A stretch of 64,000 nucleotides of DNA from Luteimonas rhizosphaericola (lineage in GTDB: Bacteria > Pseudomonadota > Gammaproteobacteria > Xanthomonadales > Xanthomonadaceae), in NCBI RefSeq assembly GCF_029888045.1, contig NZ_JARXRN010000020.1:1-64000 (forward strand), read 5' to 3'. The translations under genes were made by a program, and so were the position numbers. Below the pieces are notes generated by a model. It saw only the letters and a program-made list of their open reading frames with translations, searched no databases and was not told the origin of the DNA. Below are positions 1-6,898 of the stretch, piece after piece. Within the stretch, counting starts at the first letter, position 1. The number at the start of each line of letters is the position of its first letter.

Positions 1-61
1 GCCTAACGCCTGAATTAAGCCGTGCCGCGAAGCGGCATCGGCTTGAATGAAATGTTAGGGC
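1..61 (-). repeat. attC recombination site 1
   Basis: Imperfect palindrome starting GCCTAAC and ending GTTAGGGC, with a central inverted repeat around GCCGCGAAGCGGC. It differs from the other two copies at a few positions (GTGCC for GCGCC, CATCGG for CGTCGG, AATGTTAG for ATTGTTAG). Its left side may be cut by the window edge. Confidence 0.85.
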
Positions 62-293
62 TGCGGGCCCGTGGACCCAACCCCGTTGGAAGAACTGTAC
101 GACAAAGCGGCCCGGAACACAGGCTTGCCCCGAGACCTAGCGGGAGGCCCGGTGCGGCGCGCAACTCCGTGAGCCAGCGGCTTGCCCCACGTACGATCGG
201 GACTGAATTTGCTGCGCGCGACTCTGGAGCACGGAGCTTGCACCGATGACTCTCGGCGCCGGAGGCCAACGCAAAGACACAAATTCCCCGTCA
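61..293 (-). other. Gene cassette without a convincing coding sequence
   Basis: This is the body of a cassette between attC sites 1 and 2. The only minus-strand frame opening next to the upstream attC begins with TTG at 282 and would give about 75 residues of arginine-rich, low-complexity sequence with no recognisable domain. Overlapping frames on both strands look equally random. It is best regarded as a non-coding or promoter-type cassette, or one with a very short unknown gene. Confidence 0.5.
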
Positions 294-355
294 GCCCTAA
301 CGCCTGAATTAAGCCGCGCCGCGAAGCGGCGTCGGCTTGAATGAATTGTTAGGGC
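294..355 (-). repeat. attC recombination site 2
   Basis: Palindrome from GCCCTAAC to GTTAGGGC, almost identical to the copy at 900-960. Read on the minus strand it follows directly after the stop codon of the Coq7-like gene, as expected for the 3' end of a cassette. Confidence 0.9.
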
Positions 356-895
356 TCACAGCCGCATGCCCAGCCAAATTACTGCCTCAGTCGAGGCGGA
401 CACAATGGGCGTGAGAACCCTGGGCCAGAATGTACCGGCCTGAACGTGCCCGAGAGATTGATCGTGGTGCTGTTGCTCCTCAGCAACTATGGAAGAAATC
501 GCTGACACGGCGGCGGGGTCATGGCCCTGCAGTACGACTAGTTGGTGCTCTAGGTGCCGAAGTACGACACTCTCAACGGCCGTGGTAGTTGCAGCAATAG
601 CACTGCTACCGAGCAGGCCAGTTATGGCTCCGAGCACGAAGCCGCCCACGCCACAAAGCCAGTAGCTACGGCAGCGACGACGGTCACGTCGCTCCAGCTC
701 AGCACCAAAAATTGCGCGGTGCCGTTGCTCGTGTGACCTGAACTCACGAAGCTCAGCGAGCATCTTTGGAGCGGTCAGACGAGCCATAAGGATCTGGCCG
801 CTGTAGATGCCTATGGCGCCATGCTCGCCGGCATGGTTGACCTTGACGATACGGTCGCCAAGATCGTTGGCCACAGGTTGCACGGCTACTTCCAT
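356..895 (-). CDS. Coq7-like diiron hydroxylase carried on an integron cassette
   Basis: The 179-residue product resembles the COQ7/CLK-1 demethoxyubiquinone hydroxylase family, which hydroxylates a ubiquinone precursor at the membrane. All six expected iron ligands can be placed: E24 (in NHAGEHGAIGIY), E56 and H59 (HEQRH), E108, and E140 and H143 (EEQQHH), with the same 32-residue spacing in both halves. A hydrophobic stretch at about residues 79-107 could be the membrane-binding helix. The gene fills one cassette: the ATG is just inside the upstream attC and the stop abuts the downstream attC. Ubiquinone biosynthesis is normally a core chromosomal function, so a cassette-borne copy is unusual. 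It could be a spare Coq7 or act on another quinone or substrate. Confidence 0.75.
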   Translation of the reverse strand: MEVAVQPVANDLGDRIVKVNHAGEHGAIGIYSGQILMARLTAPKMLAELREFRSHEQRHRAIFGAELERRDRRRCRSYWLCGVGGFVLGAITGLLGSSAIAATTTAVESVVLRHLEHQLVVLQGHDPAAVSAISSIVAEEQQHHDQSLGHVQAGTFWPRVLTPIVSASTEAVIWLGMRL

Positions 896-899
896 GTGA

Positions 900-960
900 G
901 CCCTAACGCCTGAATTAAGCCGCGCCGCGAAGCGGCGTCGGCTTGAATGAATTGTTAGGC
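900..960 (-). repeat. attC recombination site 3
   Basis: Palindrome GCCCTAAC to GTTAGGC, nearly identical to attC 2. The stop codon of the SUKH gene (955-957 on plus) lies within its right end. Confidence 0.9.
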
Positions 961-1356
961 ATCACTCTCCGAGTCTGGACGGCAGCGAGCCATGAACAAC
1001 GAGAAAGATTTGCCTACCGGATAAAAGGTGCTGTCTTGATAGGGAAAGCGAACATATACCGAGCCGAAGTCCGATGCCTTGAAGCACATGTAAAGATATC
1101 CGCCCGGCTCAACCTGGCCAATTATCACCATTCGTTCTTCCGGCTCTCCCAGTAGTTCCGATTCTATGATGCTTGTGGCTGTATAGAGGCTTGTAACCAC
1201 GTCCTCTGGGCCGCTGCCAGGCACTTGGACCAAGTGGCGAACAAGCAAAGGCGGCTCTAGATGCTCTGTAGTGTGTGTGGTGAGGAACACGCGGTAGTCG
1301 GAAGGCAGCGCGGCACCAAGAGCTGACTCTAACTTTCTTACCGCCTCGAAAGACAT
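955..1356 (-). CDS. SUKH (SMI1/KNR4) family protein on an integron cassette
   Basis: The 133-residue protein opens with a pattern typical of the SMI1/KNR4 (SUKH) superfamily: an N-terminal helix followed by LGAALPSDYRVFL, and later a GGYLYM strand. SUKH proteins are mostly immunity proteins that neutralise contact-dependent or polymorphic toxins, though some have other binding roles. No toxin gene is next to it, as is common for immunity genes caught in cassettes. The ATG lies 11 bases inside the terminal core site, so this is the first cassette of the array. The stop codon lies inside attC 3. A specific toxin partner cannot be named. Confidence 0.65.
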   Translation of the reverse strand: MSFEAVRKLESALGAALPSDYRVFLTTHTTEHLEPPLLVRHLVQVPGSGPEDVVTSLYTATSIIESELLGEPEERMVIIGQVEPGGYLYMCFKASDFGSVYVRFPYQDSTFYPVGKSFSLFMARCRPDSESDA

Positions 1357-1366
1357 GGGTTGTGAT

Positions 1367-1373
1367 GCCTAAC
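1367..1373 (-). other. Terminal integron core site (attI side)
   Basis: A lone GTTAGGC (minus strand) bounds the first cassette on its 5' side. No palindromic attC partner follows, so it is probably the attI core site or its remnant. Confidence 0.55.
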
Positions 1374-1679
1374 TACTAATAGACCCCACAGTGGGGCGTA
1401 GCGCCGACTTTGCTTCCAGCGGAGCGCCTCGTCAATCACGCGCGCCTTTGCAATCAGCTACTTGCCTGGAGGGGGTGCCCTACGGGTCCACGAAATAGAC
1501 CTCCTGCCGTCCGGATATCCGGATACGCCCGCACTCATGCCGGCGTATCAACCGACGTCCAACGGACGTGCCGACGGCCGCAAGTGTTTGACGGCGCTGG
1601 CGTCGCCCGTAGTGCAGAGGTCGGTTCGCCGGTCTATCGGCAGCCGTGCCGGTCCGGTCGGCCGCGGATTCCGCACAAC
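1374..1679. other. Intergenic stretch right of the integron array
   Basis: About 300 bp with no coding sequence that I would accept. I looked for a tyrosine recombinase (intI) remnant and saw none. It ends at the terminator of tRNA-Leu. Confidence 0.5.
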
Positions 1680-1705
1680 AAAAAGCCCCGCCGAAACGAC
1701 GAGGC
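1680..1705 (-). terminator. Rho-independent terminator of tRNA-Leu(CAA)
   Basis: On the minus strand GCCTCGTCG, loop TTT, CGGCGGGGC and then TTTTT: a 9-bp stem with two G-T pairs, just downstream of the tRNA. Confidence 0.85.
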
Positions 1706-1717
1706 CTTCAGGATCGC

Positions 1718-1804
1718 TGGTGCCGGAGGTGGGACTCGAACCCACACGCTTTTAAGGGCGGCGGATTTTGAGTCCGCTGCGTCTACCGATTCCGCCACTC
1801 CGGC
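1718..1804 (-). tRNA. tRNA-Leu (anticodon CAA)
   Basis: An 87-nt class II tRNA including an encoded CCA. The acceptor arm GCCGGAG pairs with CTCCGGC. The anticodon loop CTCAAAA gives CAA, reading UUG. It has a long variable arm and the T-loop GTTCGAGTC. A TATACT -10 box on minus (plus 1816-1821) lies about 12 bp upstream. Confidence 0.97.
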
Positions 1805-1847
1805 GCGGGCGCGCAGTATAGCGGACGGGGCGGCCCGCCCCGGGCGG

Positions 1848-2306
1848 CTACAGGCCCAGTCCGCCGTGACGGGCCATGCCGGCGGCGAGCACGAAGATCA
1901 GCGCGATCAGGGCGAACTCCACCTTGATCACCGTGCGTACGCGCGACACCTCGGCGGCGTTCGGGCGCCAGTCGGCCTGGGTGCCGGCGGCCTTGCGCCA
2001 GCGCAGGAAGGCGAGCGTCGGGTAGATCGACAGCAGCGCGGCCAGCACGAAGGCGCCGACCTTGGCGTGGAACCAGGGGTTGTGCAGGTAGAAGGCGCTG
2101 CCCTTGACGCCCATGCCCACGCGCATCAGTCCGGCGAGCAGCAGCAGGCCGGCGGTGGCGCCGTAGCCGCGGTCGATGCCGACCAGGCGACGGAGGGCGC
2201 CGGTGTCGAGCGGGCGCGAGAGCAGGGCGGACTGCACGGCCAGCATCGCGACCAGGCCGAACAGCAGCAGGTGGTGGGCGGAGGCGAGGATGAAGTCGCG
2301 CAGCAT
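1848..2306 (-). CDS. DUF2214 family membrane protein
   Basis: This 152-residue integral membrane protein has four predicted helices, at about residues 10-28, 45-65, 80-102 and 128-145. It matches the DUF2214 pattern of a histidine pair near the N-terminus (SAHHLLLFG) and an aromatic loop between helices 2 and 3 (FYLHNPWFHAKVG). The function of the family is not established; haem or redox roles have been suggested only by the conserved histidines. It stands between tRNA-Leu and a cysteine dioxygenase-type gene on the same strand, about 100 bp apart, so co-transcription is possible but not shown. Confidence 0.7.
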   Translation of the reverse strand: MLRDFILASAHHLLLFGLVAMLAVQSALLSRPLDTGALRRLVGIDRGYGATAGLLLLAGLMRVGMGVKGSAFYLHNPWFHAKVGAFVLAALLSIYPTLAFLRWRKAAGTQADWRPNAAEVSRVRTVIKVEFALIALIFVLAAGMARHGGLGL

Positions 2307-2412
2307 GGGGCGGTCCGTGCGGAAGGGGCGGGGCTATCGTCGCATGCGTCGACGCCGTGGTCGCGCGTCATCGGCCACGGGCGCGGTCCGCGCGCGCTCC
2401 GCCTCGGCGCGA

Positions 2413-3006
2413 TCAGGCGCCGGTGTCGATCGGCAGGCGGGCGTCGACGCGCCGGTACCAGTCGTCGCCCATGGGTTCGAACTTGCAGCAGTGCTCGATC
2501 GGCGCCTGGTAGATGTGCACCGACACCGCCACCGCGGTGTCGCTGGCGTTGGCGATGCTGTGGTACTCGTGCGGCGGGATCAGGCTGCCGGCGCTGCCGG
2601 GACCGGCCTGCATGCCGCCGGCGGCGCGGAAGCGGACGCGGTCGCCGTCGGATTCCAGCAGTTCGAACTGGGTGATCTCCAGCGCGCCGTGCCACACGCC
2701 TTCCACGCACCACAGGCCGCAGTGGTCGTGCACCGGCGTGCCCTGACCCGGGCCCCAGGTCATGGCGACCACGCTGTAGCCGTGCTCGGGGCTGCGGTAG
2801 AGCTCGCGGCGGGCGTAGTGGTCGGCGATGGGCGCGTGCACGCAGTCGGGCAGGCGGATGGCGGGGTCTCGGATCAGGGCGCACAGGGTGCTGCGCAGCT
2901 GCGCGGTCACCGCGTGCTCGTCGCCGGCGGCCACGGCCGCGTCGATGGCGGCCAGGAATCGCTGCTGGCCCTCGAAGGGGAGGCCGGGCGGGGCGGCTGG
3001 GGTCAT
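2413..3006 (-). CDS. Cysteine dioxygenase-type thiol dioxygenase
   Basis: This 197-residue cupin belongs to the cysteine dioxygenase family, cytosolic non-haem iron enzymes that oxidise cysteine (or 3-mercaptopropionate) to a sulfinic acid. The iron-binding triad is visible as H93 and H95 in PVHDH and H149 in the PPHEYHS segment. The length fits the bacterial family (about 190-200). It lies beside a MetX-family gene, also on minus, so both neighbours concern sulfur amino acids, although 346 bp with a REP-like repeat separate them. The choice between cysteine and 3-mercaptopropionate as substrate cannot be made from the sequence by eye. Confidence 0.8.
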   Translation of the reverse strand: MTPAAPPGLPFEGQQRFLAAIDAAVAAGDEHAVTAQLRSTLCALIRDPAIRLPDCVHAPIADHYARRELYRSPEHGYSVVAMTWGPGQGTPVHDHCGLWCVEGVWHGALEITQFELLESDGDRVRFRAAGGMQAGPGSAGSLIPPHEYHSIANASDTAVAVSVHIYQAPIEHCCKFEPMGDDWYRRVDARLPIDTGA

Positions 3007-3352
3007 GCGGGGATTCTAAACCGTCACGGATGAAACTGTTGGACGGGGGGTGGGCGGGTTGCGGCCATCGGCGATGGTCGCGAATGGCGCGGGCGACGGG
3101 GCTGTCGAGGCGTTGGAGCTGCCCATGTGTAAGCCGGACAAGCGCCTGCGGGCCGTCGCCGTGGCCCCGGATGCGCTGCGCTTATCCGGGCTACGGGGCA
3201 TCGGAGGCGTGTCGAGGGACCATGGGCATGGGCCCCGGATGGGGCCCGCGTGTGCGGGCGTCGGGAATCGAGCCAAGGGCAGCTGGCGACCGCTGCGGGC
3301 GGGATCAGCGGCCGGTTTCCGGGTGGGCCTGCCGTTCCGCGATTCGCGCGCG
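3007..3352. other. Intergenic region with REP-like palindrome
   Basis: No gene seen. It holds one REP-like element (3165-3198), a GGGCCCC-rich palindromic stretch at about 3230-3250, and no clear T-tailed terminator. Confidence 0.6.
3165..3198. repeat. REP-like palindrome, copy 1
   Basis: CCCCGGATGCGCTGCG followed by CTTATCCGGGCTACGG. The arms CCCGGAT and ATCCGGG are complementary around a GCGCTGCGCTT core. The same element recurs at 4531, 4714, 10806, 10928 and 11037. Confidence 0.8.
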
Positions 3353-4465
3353 TCAGAGCCCGTCGAGGAAGCCGCGCACGGCCGGGCCGAAGCGGTCCAT
3401 GTCCACCAGGAAGGCATCGTGGCCCTGCGGCGAGTCCAGGCCCAGGAAGCGCGCATCGGCGCCGCCGCGGGCCAGGCCTTCGGCGATCTCCTCCTGCTGC
3501 TCCACCGGGAACAGGATGTCGGTGCGCGCGCCGATCGCCAGCGCGCGCTCCACCCGCACCTGCGCCAGCGCGGCCAGGACGTCGCCGCCGGCGTATTCGG
3601 CCAGGTCGAACCAGTCCATCGAGCGGCTCAGGTAGAGGTAGCTGTTGGGGTCGTAGCGGCGCACGAAGCGCCGGGCGTGGCCTTCGAGGTAGCTTTCCAC
3701 CTGGAACTCGAGGCCGAAGGGCTCCTCGTCCGGGCGGTCGGACTCCAGCCGCACGCGGCCGAAGCGTCCGTCCCACTCCAGCGCCGAGCGGTAGGTGATC
3801 ACGCCCAGCTTCCGCGCGATGCGCATGCCGGATTCGGGATAGGTGGCCTCGTCGTAGCGGCCCTCGTTCCAGTTCGGGTCCAGCCGGATCGCCTCGCGCT
3901 GCAGCGAGCGCACCGCGATCGAGAACGGCAGGGCGCGGGCGCTGCCGCTGATGTTGACGTGCGCGCGGCTGATGCCCGGGTGGCGGTGCAGCAGGGCCAG
4001 CGCGGTCATGCCGCCCATCGAGTTGCCGACCACGCAGGCCAGGCGCTCGATGCCGAGGCGGCGCACCACGTGCGCGGCGCCGTCGGCGACGTCTTCGATG
4101 GAGACGTCGGGGAAGCTCAGGCGATACAGCTCGCCGGTGGCGGGATTCACGGAGGCCGGCCCGGTCGAGCCCTTGCAGCTGCCGATCGGGTTCACGCTCA
4201 CCACGAACCAGCGGTCGGTGTCGATCGGCTTGCCGGGGCCGACCATCGCTTCCCACCAGCCGGGCGTGGGGTCGTCGTCGCGGCTGGCGGCGTGCGCGTC
4301 GGGCGACAGGCCGGTGAGGATCAGCAGGGCGTTGCCGGCGCTCGCATCGAGCGTGCCCCAGGTTTCATAGGCGACGCGCGCGTCGTGCAGCGTGCCGCCG
4401 CGCTTCATCGGGAACGGGGAGGGCAGGTCGACCCAGCGCGTGCCGGGCGGGATGAACTCGGTCAT
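3353..4465 (-). CDS. metX: MetX-family O-acyltransferase (homoserine O-acetyl- or serine O-succinyltransferase)
   Basis: This 370-residue alpha/beta-hydrolase acyltransferase activates the hydroxyl of homoserine (methionine synthesis) or serine (cysteine synthesis). The nucleophile is S149 in VVGNSMGG. The acid and base are probably the Asp of ARTDILFP (about 317) and the His of PQGHDAF (about 350). The conserved block NPIGSCKGSTGP at 92-103 is present. Homoserine acetyltransferases usually have GGSMGG rather than GNSMGG at the nucleophile. Xanthomonas homologues have been reported to be L-serine O-succinyltransferases, so serine may be the true acceptor here. Length and start agree with the family. 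Confidence 0.85.
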   Translation of the reverse strand: MTEFIPPGTRWVDLPSPFPMKRGGTLHDARVAYETWGTLDASAGNALLILTGLSPDAHAASRDDDPTPGWWEAMVGPGKPIDTDRWFVVSVNPIGSCKGSTGPASVNPATGELYRLSFPDVSIEDVADGAAHVVRRLGIERLACVVGNSMGGMTALALLHRHPGISRAHVNISGSARALPFSIAVRSLQREAIRLDPNWNEGRYDEATYPESGMRIARKLGVITYRSALEWDGRFGRVRLESDRPDEEPFGLEFQVESYLEGHARRFVRRYDPNSYLYLSRSMDWFDLAEYAGGDVLAALAQVRVERALAIGARTDILFPVEQQEEIAEGLARGGADARFLGLDSPQGHDAFLVDMDRFGPAVRGFLDGL

Positions 4466-4755
4466 GCGGGGATTGTAAGGGGGTGCGGATACGGGCGACG
4501 GGCGGTCGGTTCCCGGCCGTCACCCGTCACCGTAGCCCGGATAAGCGAAGCGCATCCGGGGAAAACCGCCAAATCCGCGGCTCCGCACACGGGTACGAAC
4601 GCGCATCCCGTCGCCGACGGGTGACGGGGCGAGGTGGCGGACGTGGACGTCGCGAGCGCCGGATGCGCGGTGCGCGTCCGCGCGGCGCCTCGGTGAAGGT
4701 GTGCGGCGGCGTGCCCCGGATGCGCTTCGCTTATCCGAGCTACGGGGCTACGGGG
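4466..4755. other. Intergenic region with two REP-like palindromes
   Basis: No gene seen between ccmI and metX. It contains REP-like copies 2 and 3 in opposite orientations, a BIME-like arrangement, and runs into the tandem repeat at the ccmI stop. Confidence 0.6.
4531..4561. repeat. REP-like palindrome, copy 2
   Basis: CGTAGCCCGGATAAGCG followed by AAGCGCATCCGGGG, the inverse orientation to copies 1 and 3, with GAAG in place of GCAG in the loop. Confidence 0.8.
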
Positions 4756-4764
4756 CTACGGGGC
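4714..4764. repeat. REP-like palindrome copy 3 with an 8-bp tandem repeat
   Basis: CCCCGGATGCGCTTCGCTTA then TCCGAGCTACGGGG, followed by three tandem copies of TACGGGGC (4741-4748, 4749-4756, 4757-4764). The stop codon of ccmI lies inside this tandem repeat. Confidence 0.75.
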
Positions 4765-5838
4765 GATGTCGAGGGCGATGGGAGCGGTGGCGGGGAGGCG
4801 CACTCGCACGGGCGCGGACTCGAGGTCGGCTTCGCTTCGGTTGGCGCTGCCGGTGGCGGAGATGCGCGCCAGGACTTCCACTTCCTGCAGCGCGGAGAGC
4901 TTCGCGGTGGGCATCGGGCTGTCGCCGTCGTCGAGCACGATGTCGAGCGGCAGGTCGCGCACGGCGTGGCGTTCGACGGCGACCGGCATCGGTGGGCCGT
5001 CGGCGGCGCGGGCGATGACGAAGACCACGGCATCGGGCGACAGGCGCGCGCGTTCGGCCAGGCCCGGGGCGAGGGTGACGCGCACGCGCAGGCTGCCCGG
5101 TGTCGCGGATACGGACGCGCCGTCCGCGGAGGTTCTGGAGGATTCGCCGGCGGAAGGCGCCTGCGCCGCATCCGGCGGCAGCGGCGGCATGCCAGCCGCC
5201 TCGCGCGCCTGGTCGATCTGGGTGCGCAGAGCGGTGGCAGTGCTCGCATCGACCTTGGGCAGCAGCGCTTCCCAGGTGGCGACGGCGGCGGCATCCTCGC
5301 CGCGCTGGCGCTGGACCACGCCGACGAACCAGGCGGCGCGCTGGTTGTCGGGTTCGATCGCCAGCGCCTGGCGCAGCATCGCCAGGGCCTCGTCGTCGAA
5401 GCGGTTGCCGGGCGTGGCCTGGGCGCGCGCCTGCGCGGCCTCGAGCAGCAGCTCGGGGTCGTCTGGAATGTGTTCGAGCGCGGTCATGTAGGCATCGCGC
5501 GCCGCCTCGCGATTGCCGAGCGAAGACTGCGCGCGGGCCAGCAGGCGCCAGCCCTCGGGCTGCGCGGGATCGCGCGCGAGCGCGACCTGCAGTTCGGCGA
5601 TCGCCTCTTCCATCGTCGGCGCCTCGCCGCTGTCGGCCATGGCCGGCAGGGCGGAGGGATCCAGCGCGGCCGGCGTGCCGACGATGCGGTACAGCGCGAA
5701 CGCCAGCACCGGCACCACCACCACGATCGCGGCGAACATGCGCGGCGAGGCCTTGCGCAGCGGCAGCGCGACGAGGGCCGCGACCGCCAGCGCGGCCAGC
5801 ACCAGCACCGCATGCAGCACCAGCGCGCCACTCACCAT
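4756..5838 (-). CDS. ccmI: Cytochrome c maturation protein CcmI (TPR)
   Basis: This 360-residue membrane-anchored chaperone holds apocytochrome c for haem ligation by CcmF/CcmH. Two membrane helices lie at the N-terminus (about 4-25 and 32-52). TPR-like repeats follow at about 70-215 (GWRLLARAQSSLGNREAARD, then LEAAQARAQATP and AWFVGVVQRQRGE), and then a C-terminal beta domain. The ATG overlaps the end of ccmH (GAATGGTGA), so the two are translationally coupled. It is the last gene of the ccm operon. Its stop codon sits in a TACGGGGC tandem repeat next to a REP-like element. Confidence 0.9.
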   Translation of the reverse strand: MVSGALVLHAVLVLAALAVAALVALPLRKASPRMFAAIVVVVPVLAFALYRIVGTPAALDPSALPAMADSGEAPTMEEAIAELQVALARDPAQPEGWRLLARAQSSLGNREAARDAYMTALEHIPDDPELLLEAAQARAQATPGNRFDDEALAMLRQALAIEPDNQRAAWFVGVVQRQRGEDAAAVATWEALLPKVDASTATALRTQIDQAREAAGMPPLPPDAAQAPSAGESSRTSADGASVSATPGSLRVRVTLAPGLAERARLSPDAVVFVIARAADGPPMPVAVERHAVRDLPLDIVLDDGDSPMPTAKLSALQEVEVLARISATGSANRSEADLESAPVRVRLPATAPIALDIAP

Positions 5839-6344
5839 TCCTGGTCCTCCTCCACCGGCAGCGGCTGGCGGCCGCGCGCGCGCACGATGCGCGCCACCAC
5901 CACGCCGCCGACCAGCAGCAGCAGGCCCGGCGCCAGCCACAGCGCCCAGGTATGGCCGCCGAAGCGCGGCCGGTAGAGCACGAATTCGCCGTAGCGCTCC
6001 ACCAGGAAGGCGCGGATCTCGGCGTCGCTGCGGCCCGAGCGCATCAGGTCGAACACCTCGCGCCGCAGGTCGTGAGCGATCTGGGCGTTGGAGTCGGCCA
6101 GCGACTGGTTCTGGCACATCACGCAGCGCAGTTCGGCCACCAGGTCGTGGAAGCGGCGCGCTTCGGCGTCGTCGCGGAAGTCGAGCGGCGTGGCGTCGCG
6201 CACGGCCTGGGCGCGCGCGGGATCGGCACCGGCGAGCAGCAGCGCCGCCACCAGCGTGGCCAGCAGCCAGCGCGTCCACGCCACCCGCGGCGCACGCCCT
6301 GCATCGAGCGACGACACGGCACCCGGCAGACTGCGCGCGCTCAC
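5832..6344 (-). CDS. ccmH: Cytochrome c maturation protein CcmH
   Basis: This periplasmic, membrane-anchored thioreductase acts on the CXXCH haem-binding motif of apocytochrome c. The diagnostic motif LRCVMCQNQS is present, preceded by a signal segment (WLLATLVAALLLAGADPARA) and followed by a C-terminal membrane helix (ALWLAPGLLLLVGGVVVARI). The frame is open far upstream, but I chose the GTG at 6344 because it overlaps the dsbE stop (AAGTGAGC), the coupling used throughout this operon. This gives 170 residues, near the family norm. Confidence 0.88.
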   Translation of the reverse strand: MSARSLPGAVSSLDAGRAPRVAWTRWLLATLVAALLLAGADPARAQAVRDATPLDFRDDAEARRFHDLVAELRCVMCQNQSLADSNAQIAHDLRREVFDLMRSGRSDAEIRAFLVERYGEFVLYRPRFGGHTWALWLAPGLLLLVGGVVVARIVRARGRQPLPVEEDQEW

Positions 6345-6898
6345 TTCGGCACCCCGATCGCATCCAGCGCGGGCAGCAGGCTCGAGGCCAGCGTCGCATC
6401 GTCGATGGGGCCGACGTGCTTCCAGCGCACGATGCCCTCGGCGTCGACCAGGAAGGTCTCGGGCGCGCCGTAGATCCCCCAGTCGATCGCCTTGCGGCCG
6501 TCGTAGTCCACCAGTACAAGCCAGTACGGGTTGCCGAACTGCTCCAGCCAGCGCATGGCGTCGGCGTGCTCGTCCTTCCAGTTGTAGCCGATCACGCGCA
6601 CCCGCCGGGTTTCGGCGAAGCGGGTGATCACCGGGTGCTCGACCCGGCAGCCGGGGCACCAGCTGCCCCAGACGTTGAGCAGGTAGGGCTGGCCCAGCAG
6701 TTCCTGCGACGTGACCAGGCGGCCGGGTTCGTGCAGGACCGGCAGCGCGAACGGGGGCGCCGGCTTGCCGATCAGTGGCGAGGGCAGGGCCTCGCGGTCG
6801 GCGCGGTCGGACACCAGCACGCCGTACAGCAGCAGTCCGACCAGGCCGAGGAACACGACCGCGATCGCGGCGGCGGTGAGGTGGCGTGCGCTGGCCAT
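6341..6898 (-). CDS. dsbE: Thiol:disulfide interchange protein DsbE/CcmG
   Basis: This 185-residue membrane-tethered thioredoxin reduces apocytochrome c in the periplasm before haem attachment. One N-terminal membrane helix (about residues 7-28) is followed by the thioredoxin fold with active site WCPGC in the GSWCPGCRVEHP segment. The GAPETFLVD segment holds the cis-proline-type turn typical of CcmG. The ATG overlaps the stop of ccmF (TGATGG), and its own stop overlaps the GTG of ccmH. Confidence 0.93.
   Translation of the reverse strand: MASARHLTAAAIAVVFLGLVGLLLYGVLVSDRADREALPSPLIGKPAPPFALPVLHEPGRLVTSQELLGQPYLLNVWGSWCPGCRVEHPVITRFAETRRVRVIGYNWKDEHADAMRWLEQFGNPYWLVLVDYDGRKAIDWGIYGAPETFLVDAEGIVRWKHVGPIDDATLASSLLPALDAIGVPK

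Larger units (their letters stand above)
1..1373 (-). mobile_element. Integron gene-cassette array (end segment, no integrase visible)
   Basis: Three 60-bp imperfect palindromes (about 1-61, 294-355, 900-960) begin with GCCTAAC or GCCCTAAC and end with GTTAGGC or GTTAGGGC, the inverse core and core sites of attC. They separate short units with minus-strand genes, the standard cassette layout. A lone core site (GTTAGGC on minus, 1367-1373) closes the array and probably marks the attI junction. Base composition is clearly lower in GC than the flanking chromosome. The array continues off the left edge. An integrase would be expected to the right of 1373, but the next 350 bp hold no coding sequence and then a tRNA-Leu. 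Confidence 0.85.

Noticed and set aside
1374-1680. Degenerate integron integrase
   Set aside because: No tyrosine recombinase motif (R-HxxR-Y) was recognisable in any frame; a profile search would be needed to exclude a very decayed copy.
1410-2675. Long plus-strand open frame across tRNA-Leu and the DUF2214 gene
   Set aside because: It runs antisense through a tRNA and two genes with clear family signatures and has low-complexity Arg/Gly/Ala sequence typical of shadow frames in GC-rich DNA.
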